A stretch of DNA of 64,000 nt from Cyanobium sp. E1_MAG_00006 (GTDB taxonomy: Bacteria; Cyanobacteriota; Cyanobacteriia; PCC-6307; Cyanobiaceae): assembly GCA_027488975.1 (NCBI GenBank), contig JAIYAQ010000013.1, forward strand, positions 1 through 64,000, read 5' to 3'. Below are positions 52,814-61,800 of this stretch, in pieces. Position 1 is the first letter of the stretch, and every line of letters begins with the position of its first letter. The translations under genes were made by a program, and so were the position numbers. The notes beneath the pieces are model-generated. The model saw only the letters and a program-made list of their open reading frames with translations, had not been told where the DNA came from and searched no databases.

Positions 52814-55800
52814 ATGGACATTGGTGTTCCTGATCGATCCGTGGTGTCCCCCTCCCCCGTCATCGGACTTGGCCCTGATGCGCTGACTCTGCTTTACGGA
52901 GATACGGGCAGTCTCAGGCTGAGCTTCGCTGAAACGGCAGGCACGGGATTCAAACCCTGGCTCGAACTCCAGGTCGCCGCCCCCAGCGACCACCTCAGCT
53001 TCGGAGCAGCCAGCTGGGCCGGCCTGCCTCTCACCAGCAAGACCTACACCTTCAGCCGCAACGGCAGCAGCGGCCCCTACACGCTGGTGCATCCACTCAC
53101 CGGCGCCACCCTCAGCAGCACCACCCCCGACAAACTGCTGATCTGGGAGTTGCCCATTGGCAGCTACACGGCGGCGGCGCCCGCAGTGCTGGTCGACATC
53201 CCCGTGACGGTCAACCCGGGAAGCCCCACCCTCGGCGCGGTGAGCCTGCGGGCCGGTGGTGGCTACGCGCTGGGCAGCGACCCGCTCAACAACCCCTTGG
53301 TCGATCCACCGATCAGCGCCCCAAGCCAGCCGGGGCAGATGATCCCCAGCCCCCTCACCTTCACCAAGTCCAACAACGATCCGGAATCGGAAACAGTCAC
53401 CGGGCCCAACTTCATCAGCGCCTGGCGTTTGTCGGCCAACATCGCCAAGGGGGCTGAGATCAGCAACCTGATCTTCAACGACACGCTGCCCAGCGACCTC
53501 TTCCTGGTGCCCAACGGCAGCGAGGCCGCCATCAATCCCAACCTGGTGGTGCCCGCAGGGCTCAACGGCACCCTCAGCAAGGCCCCAACAGGCAATCCCA
53601 CCACCGCGCCGGCGAACAACCAGGTGGTGATCAACTATGGCGGACCCACCACCGGCACCACCAGCGCTGAAGAGGTGGCGGCACGAATCAATTTCTATAT
53701 CCCCGACACCCTCGATCCCAATACCGGTGGGGCCATCCCCTACAGCAACACGGCCTCAGCCAAAGGCACCTGGGACAACGGCTCAAGCGGCAGCGTCAAC
53801 CTCGATGTCGCCAGCAGCAACACGGTGACAGCCAAGGCGCTGGCGATTCAGAAATATGCCAGCACCAGCTCAGTACTACCAGGCGGGAATGTCTCATTCA
53901 CGCTTAATTTTCAGATTTCCGATTACTTTGCCTTCGGAAATCTCATTGTCAATGATCTGCTCGGTGATGGCCTCACCTTCACACCGGGCAGTGCCAGGAT
54001 CAACCTTCAGGAGCAGGGCGCTTCTCTCACCGGTGGCGGTAACGTCGCGTTTGATCAGGCCTATATCAGCTACCTGCCTGATGTTGCAGGCGCCGGCGTC
54101 GACGGCAAGGACAACCTCAGCTTCGATCTCAGCCGCTGGCTGACATCAATCGGCAATGACGGCATTCTCCAGGGCGGGCGTGTCAGGAGCAGCACAGCGG
54201 GTGCCACCAGAGGCACAATCACATTCACGGCCAGCGTCGACGACGCCTTCACCGCTCCGAAAGTCGCCGGTCAGAACATCAAAGCGGGCGACAAACTGCG
54301 CAACGACGTCACCCTGCAGGGAGATATCCAGAAGCCACTGCTGAGCGGCTTCCTCGACACCAACCGCCTGGTCAGTGACACCAGCACGGTGGGATTGAGC
54401 GTGGTCGATATCGGCTTCAGCAAAACAGCCGTGGCGCGCAACGGTCAGGCCCTCGGCTCCAGTGCGCTGGTTCTCACCCCCGGTGACACCGTCACCTATC
54501 GGATTCAGACCAGCTTCCCCACCGGCGATATCCAGGGCTTCAAGCTTGCGGATTACCTGCCCACACCGGTTTACGACGTCGACAGGGAGGCCAGCGGCGG
54601 CAGCAGCAGCACGGCCTTCGAGCTCTTCAGCACCAATGCCACCGTCAGCAACCCCGGCAGCCTTCCCCCCACGGGCTTCTTCAGCTACGGCAGCCTGAAC
54701 ACGGCGCCCTCGCTGGTGGATAACCAGTTCAAAACCGGAGCGGCTGTCAATGATCTGGTCGCGACAATCCCCAACATCAGCGATCCGGGCAATACCCCAA
54801 GAATCCTCGATCTCTATTACACGGTCACGGTGACAGGAGCGGCGATCGACGATCGCCTGCCGATCACCAACATTGCCAACGCCAGCACCGTTGACTCCGA
54901 CGGCGTCAGCCGGACCACCCAGATTTCAGCGGTGACCGGCGAAGTGCTGGCCCCCAATCTGAAGATCCGCAAGGGCATCGTCGTCACCAGCCGCGACAGC
55001 CTCACCGGTAATCAGAAAGCCACCTACTCACCGGGTCTCAATACCGGCGGTGCCACCTTCCCTGCCGCGCTTGCTGCTGCACCCTTCACCGGCACCATCA
55101 GCAGCGGCGGCATCAGCGTGGCCGGAGGTAACGGCTCCACTGGTGCCGTCAAGAACAATGCCCTCGATTCGAACGTCACGGGGCTGGATGCGGGCGACAG
55201 TGTGCGCTTCGTGATCGTGATCGAGAACATCGGCACCAGCTACCGCGGCGCCTTCAATGTTCAGCTTCGCGACGAGCTGCCCGCCGGACTCACCTTCACC
55301 ACTGGAAGCCTGCGGATCGTTGATGGCAGTGGCGCTGCGCTGAGCTTCACCCGGCCGAATGGCACGGCCGCCACGGATGCCGACATCTTCACGACGGATG
55401 GCATCCGCCTGAGTGACCCAGGCTCCACACCGGCTGATGCGAACGGAGTCGGCGGAGGTGCCATCGATGGCTACAACGCCGGCAGCGGCCGCAACATCGC
55501 CGTTGTCAGCTTTGATGCCCGCGTCGATAACGATGCCTACAGCCGGCTGGTGAGCGGCAACCTCACGAATGTGGGGGTGCTGGAGGACTACACCAACGTC
55601 CCGAGCGGCGGCAGCAGCTACCTGCCCGGCAGTACCAAACTGAGCGACAACGCCACGATCGCCCTGCGCAACGCCGCGGTCAGCAAGTCGATCGTTGCCA
55701 CCTCCGAGAGCTCCACCAGCGGCAGCAACGTCGCGATCGGCGAGATCGTGCGCTACCGGCTGCAGGTCACAGTCCCCGAGGGGAACCTGGCCAACTTCAA

Positions 55801-58800
55801 GCTGGTGGATGCCCTCCCCACCGGGTTGTCGTTCCTGAACGACGGCACCGCCTCGGCCCCGATCTTCTCGGCAGGAGTGAGCAGCAGCCTGAGCCCGCTC
55901 ACGCCGACGATTTCCGGTTCCAACCTCACCTGGGATTTCGGCACCCTCAGCAACAACGACCGCGACAACACGATCGACGACACGATCGCGCTCGAGTTCA
56001 ACGCCCTGGTCACCAACATCAGCAGCAATACCAACGGCACCACCCGCAAGAACACCGCGACGGTGAGCTTCACCGGCGGCAGCGCCAGCGGCAGCGCCGA
56101 TGTGAAGATCAGTGAGCCGGGTATCACGATCAGCAAGGCGGTCAGCCCGAGCAGCAATGTGCAGGCTGGCGACACGCTCACCTACACGGTGACGGTGAGC
56201 AACGCGGCGAACCGCGCCGATGCCTTCGATCTCGTGCTCAATGATGCCCTGGGCAACCTGGGCAGCAACTTCGATCTGAAGAGCGTCAACCTGCCCGGCA
56301 GCCTGCCGACAGGCACAGGCTCGATCATCAACACCTCCGTCACGGGCGCCGCCAGCGCCGCGGCGGGCGATCGGATCCAGCTCAGCATCGATCGGCTGAA
56401 CAGCGGCCAGAGCTTCAGTTTCACCTACACGGGCGTGGTTCTGACCGCCATTCAACCCGGCACCACCCTCACCAACACCGCCAACGTCACCTACACCGGC
56501 CTGCCCGGCACCGGCACGCCCAATGGGACCAGCGGCAACACCACCGGCAGCACCACCCCGGGGGCATCCGGCAGCGCCACGGGCGAGCGTGATGGCAGTG
56601 AGGGCATTAACGGCAAGCTCAACAAATACGCCGAGAGCGCCAGCCAGTCGGTGGTGAGCCAGGCCCTTGGTGCCATCAAGAGCACCCGGCTCACCTCCGA
56701 GGCCCACACCAGCGGCAACGACGTGGTGATCGGCGAGATCGTGCGCTTTCGGCTCAAGACAGACCTCCCCCAGGGAACTGTCGGCAAAGCAACCATCCGC
56801 GACGCCCTGCCTTCAGGACTGACGTTCCTGAATGACAACACCGCAACGCTGGCCTTCGTCGCCACCAATGCCGCCGATCTGAGCTGGAACCTTGGGCCGA
56901 TCGATCCGTACTACCTGCCAAGCATCGGCAACAACAACACGGTGATCCCCACCGCCAGCTACGCGCCAACGATCGCGGGGCAGACGCTGAGCTGGAATCT
57001 GGGAGCGATCGTGAACCGCAACGCCGATCCGACACAGATCGAGTCAGTGGTGATCAAGTTCAACGCCCTGGTGGCAAACGTGGCCGGCAACCAGGCCGGC
57101 ACCACCATCACCAACAGCTTCATCGCCAGCGCCGGCCTCGACGGCGCTTTGGTGGAGAGCACCTCGAGCGCACCGCCCCTGTCGGTGCGGGAACCGCTAC
57201 TGCAAACCGATAAGACGGCGGTGATCCAGAAGACCGGGGCCAGCGGCAACGCCAACGCCACCCCCGGTGACACGCTCGTCTACACGGTCACGATCCGGAA
57301 CACAGGTACGGCGAAGGCCTTCAACCTCGTCATCGACGACAACCTCGATGCCCTGGGCATCAACTTCGATCTCAGCGGAGCGCCTTCCGTTGTGCAGAGC
57401 CAGCCGGCGGCGCCCGCGGTGATCGACAACTCGATCTTCAACGGCAACAACGGCCTGAGCGACCGCATCCAGCTGGTGGTGCCGGAGCTGGACATCAATC
57501 AATCGGTCACCATCACCTATCAGGGGGTTCTGGCGGCAACCCTGCCACCGGGCACAGCCCTCACCAACAGCGCCAGCGTCAGCTACACCAGTCTGCCGGG
57601 CACAGGTACAGCCAACGGCAGCGGTGGCAATGCCACCGGCAGCAGCACTCCTGGGGCATCGGGCGCTGCCAACGGCGAGCGCAATGGCAGCGACGGCCCC
57701 GGTGGTCTGAACGACTACCTGAGCAGCAAGACCCTGATCCTGATCGCCAACCGCCCTCCGGTGGCGGTGAACGACACGGGCTCAGGGGTCGAAGCCGGCG
57801 GTCGCTTCAACAGCGTTGCCGGCTCCAACGCCAGCGGCAACCTGCTGGCCAACGACACCGACCCCGATCCCGCCGATAACCCGCTGACCCTCAAGGGAAC
57901 GGTGACCGGCATCCGAACAGGAGCCAGCGAGGGCGCGGGCACAGCCGGGATTCTGGGATCACCGCTCCTGGGAACCTACGGGCAGCTCATCGTGAATGCC
58001 GACGGCAGCTTCACGTACCGGATTGACAACAATGACCCGCTTGTTGATGCCCTCGATCCAGGCGCCACGCTCACAGAAGTCTTCAACTACACCATCTCCG
58101 ATGGTGCGTTGAGCGATATCGGGCTGCTCACCATCACGATCCAGGGCGTCAATGACGCCCCCGTGGCCGCCGACGACAACGGCGTGTCCATTGAAGCGGG
58201 GGGCACCCTCAATGGCACCCCCGGGGCGGATGCCAGCGGCAATGTGATCAGCAACGATCGCGATGTCGACAACCGGGACGGCAACAACCTGGTGGCACCG
58301 CCCGAGGGCACGGTGGTGGCCGTGCGCACCGGTGCCAAGGAGGGAGCGGGCTCAGCCGGCACCGTGGGAGCGGCCTTGAAGGGGCTCTACGGCTCGCTCA
58401 CCCTGAGTGCCAACGGCACTTACACCTACGTCGTCGACAACACCAACCTCACGGTGGATGCCCTGAACCCAGGCGACACCCTCAGCGAGTCGTTCAATTA
58501 CACCCTACTCGACCATCGGGACGGACTCAACGACATCGCCGTACTGACGATTACGATTCTGGGAAGGAACGACGCTCCGGTAGCCGTTAACGACGCAGGT
58601 TCCGCCTTGGAAGCCGGCGGCATCTCCAACGGCACGCCTGGGGCCAATGCCATCGGCAACGTTCTTACCAACGACACCGACGTCGACTCCAGCGACACGC
58701 CCGCGCTCAACGGCTTCGTCGAATCCTTCCGAACCGGAGCGACCGAGGGATCAGGCACAGCCGGCACCATCGGTGCGCGCTTGCAGGGCCTGTATGGATC

Positions 58801-61800
58801 GATCACGTTCCAGGCCAACGGCACCTACACCTATGAGGTCAACAATGCCAATACAGCGGTCGACTCCCTCGATCCGGGCGCCTTCCTGAGCGAATCGTTC
58901 AACTACACCGTCTCCGACGGTGCACTCACCGATATCGGTGTTCTGACGATCACGATCAGCGGGGCCAATGATGCGCCTGAGGCCATTGATGACATCGGCA
59001 ATGCCATCGAGGCCGGGGGTATCCGCAATGGCACCCAAGGCAGCAATGCCGTGGGCAATGTGATCAGCAACGACCTCGATGTGGACGCGGCGGATGGCAA
59101 CAATCTCACAGGGCCGCCGCAGGGCACGATCACGGCCGTGCGCACGGGAGACAAGGAGGGAAGCGGCACGAGCGGTGTGGTGGGGACAGCCCTGCAGGGT
59201 CTCTATGGCGCACTGACGCTCAAGGCCGACGGTTCCTATGTGTATGTGGTTGACAACAGCCTCCTCGATGTGGATTCGCTTGACGCCGGATCCACACTGC
59301 GCGACTTGTTCAACTACAGCCTGCTCGACCATCCCGGTGGTCTGATCGATACAGCGGTGCTGACCATCATCATCACCGGCGCCAATGATGCACCCGTCGC
59401 CGTCAATGACACCGGCACCGCACTGGAAGCCGGCGGAACACGCAACGGCACCGTCGGCTCCAATGCCACCGGCAATGTGCTGCTCAACGACACCGACGTG
59501 GATGCTGGCGACACTCCGGCCCTGAATGGCTCTGTGAGCGCCATCCGCACCGGTGCCACCGAGGGGGCAGGAACGGCCGGTTCGATCGGGTCTGGGCTAG
59601 TGGGCTTGTATGGCACGCTCACGATCAACGCCAACGGCAGCTACACCTACGTTGTTGACAACAACAATCCGGCTGTTGATGCACTCGATCCCGGTGCCAG
59701 CCTGATCGAGAGCTTCAACTACACCATGCGTGATCGCCCCGGCGGCCTCAGCGACATCGGGGTGCTCACCATCACCATCACCGGGGCCAACGACGCCCCG
59801 ATCGCAAACAACGACATCGGCACAGCCCTTGAATCAGGCGGCACGTTGAACGGCACGGCCGGCAGCAATGCCAGTGGCAACGTGATCAGCAACGATCGCG
59901 ATGTGGATGCGGCGGATGGGGCGAATCTGGTCGCCCCACCCCTGGCATCGGTGCTGTCGATCCGCAGTGGCGACAAGGAAGGTCTTGGCAACGCCGGCAG
60001 CCTCGGAGCAGCCCTGGCCGGCGCCTACGGAAGCCTGACCCTCAACGCCAACGGCACCTACACCTATGTGGTGGACAACGCCAACTCCACGGTTGACGCG
60101 CTCAACCCCGGCGATGTTCTGACGGAGACGTTCAATTACACGGTTCAGGACCATCCCGGCGGCCTCGGCGACACCGCCGTTCTGACCATCAACATCAACG
60201 GTGCCAATGATGCGCCGGTGGCCAGCGACGATGCCGGCACCGCCATCGAGGCTGGCGGCATCAGCAACAGTCTGGGCGGAGCCGATGCCACCGGCAATGT
60301 GCTGCTCAACGACACCGATGTCGACTCGAACGACACTCCTGCCATCAATGGCACGATCGTCGGCATCCGCCGTGGTGCAACAGAGGGTTCAGGCACAGCC
60401 GGAACCCCGGACGGCAGCGGCGGTTTCGTGCTCGTGGGTAGCTTCGGCACCCTCACGATCGCGGCTAACGGCACCTACAGCTATGTGGTTGACAACGCCA
60501 ACTCCTCGGTCGACGCGCTCAACCCCGGCGATGTGCTGACGGAGTCATTCAACTACTCGGTGCTCGATCATCCAGGCGGTCTCACCGACATCGCGATCCT
60601 GACGATCACAATCGAAGGAGCTCAGGATGGCAATGCCACCGCCAACACCCTCATCGCCGGCGAAGCCGGCGGCGTGAACAACAGCTTCGGCGGGTTCACC
60701 GGCCGCGGTGATCTGCTCGACAACACCACGCTCCCACCTGGGACCGTGGTGAGCGCCATCCGGCTCGGTGACACTCCGGGTTCAGGCAACGCAGGGAGTG
60801 TCGATGCTGCCGGAAACTTGGTGCTCACGGGCCTCTACGGCACGCTGACCGTCAATCCCAATGGCGACTCCATCTACAGGATCAACAACAGCAATCCTGT
60901 GGTTGATGCGCTCGATCCGGGCGACACGTTGAGCGAGTTCTTTAACTACGACGTCAGCGACGGCTTTGGCACGACCACAGCCGTGCTTACGGTGAACATT
61001 CGGGGTAATAACGACACTCCTGTTGCCGCCAACGACAGCGGCACAGCTATTGAGGCCGGTGGAACGTTGAACGGCACGGCCGGCAGCGATGCCAGCGGCG
61101 ATGTGATCAGCAACGATCGCGATGTTGACGGAAACGACGGTGCCAACAGCGTGGCACCACCGCTGGCCACGATCACAGCCATCCGCCGCGGAGCCAAGGA
61201 GGGGGTGGGTCTCGCTGGCACGGCGATCCCAGGAGGCGGCTTCCAGCTTATCGGCTTCTACGGAACCCTCACCATCGCCGCGAATGGAAGCTACAGCTAT
61301 GTGGTGAATAACAGCAACCGAATCGTCGATGAACTGGATGCCGGCGATTTTATCATCGAGTCGTTCAACTACACCGTTCTCGATCACCCCAGCGGCCTGA
61401 CTGACACCGCTGTTCTCAACATCCGCATCAACGGTGCCAACGATGCCCCCGTCGCCAGCGACGACAGCGGCACCGCCCTGGAAGCAGGTGGGGTGGCCAA
61501 TGGCACCGCCGGCAGCAATGCCACCGGCAACGTGCTCAGCAACGACACCGATGTCGATCGCGACGACACACCTGCGCTCAATGGAGTGGTGACTGCGATT
61601 CGCATCGGTGCCACGGAGGGTTCCGGCACGGCCGGGACTGGCGATGGAAGCGGTGGATTTGTGCTGACAGGCAGCTATGGAATCCTCACCATCCGTGCCA
61701 ACGGCAGCTACACGTATGTGGTCAACAACAGCAATCCAACCGTTGATGCGCTCAGCCCGGGCCAGAGCCTCAGCGACGAGTTCAACTACACGGTGCGTGA

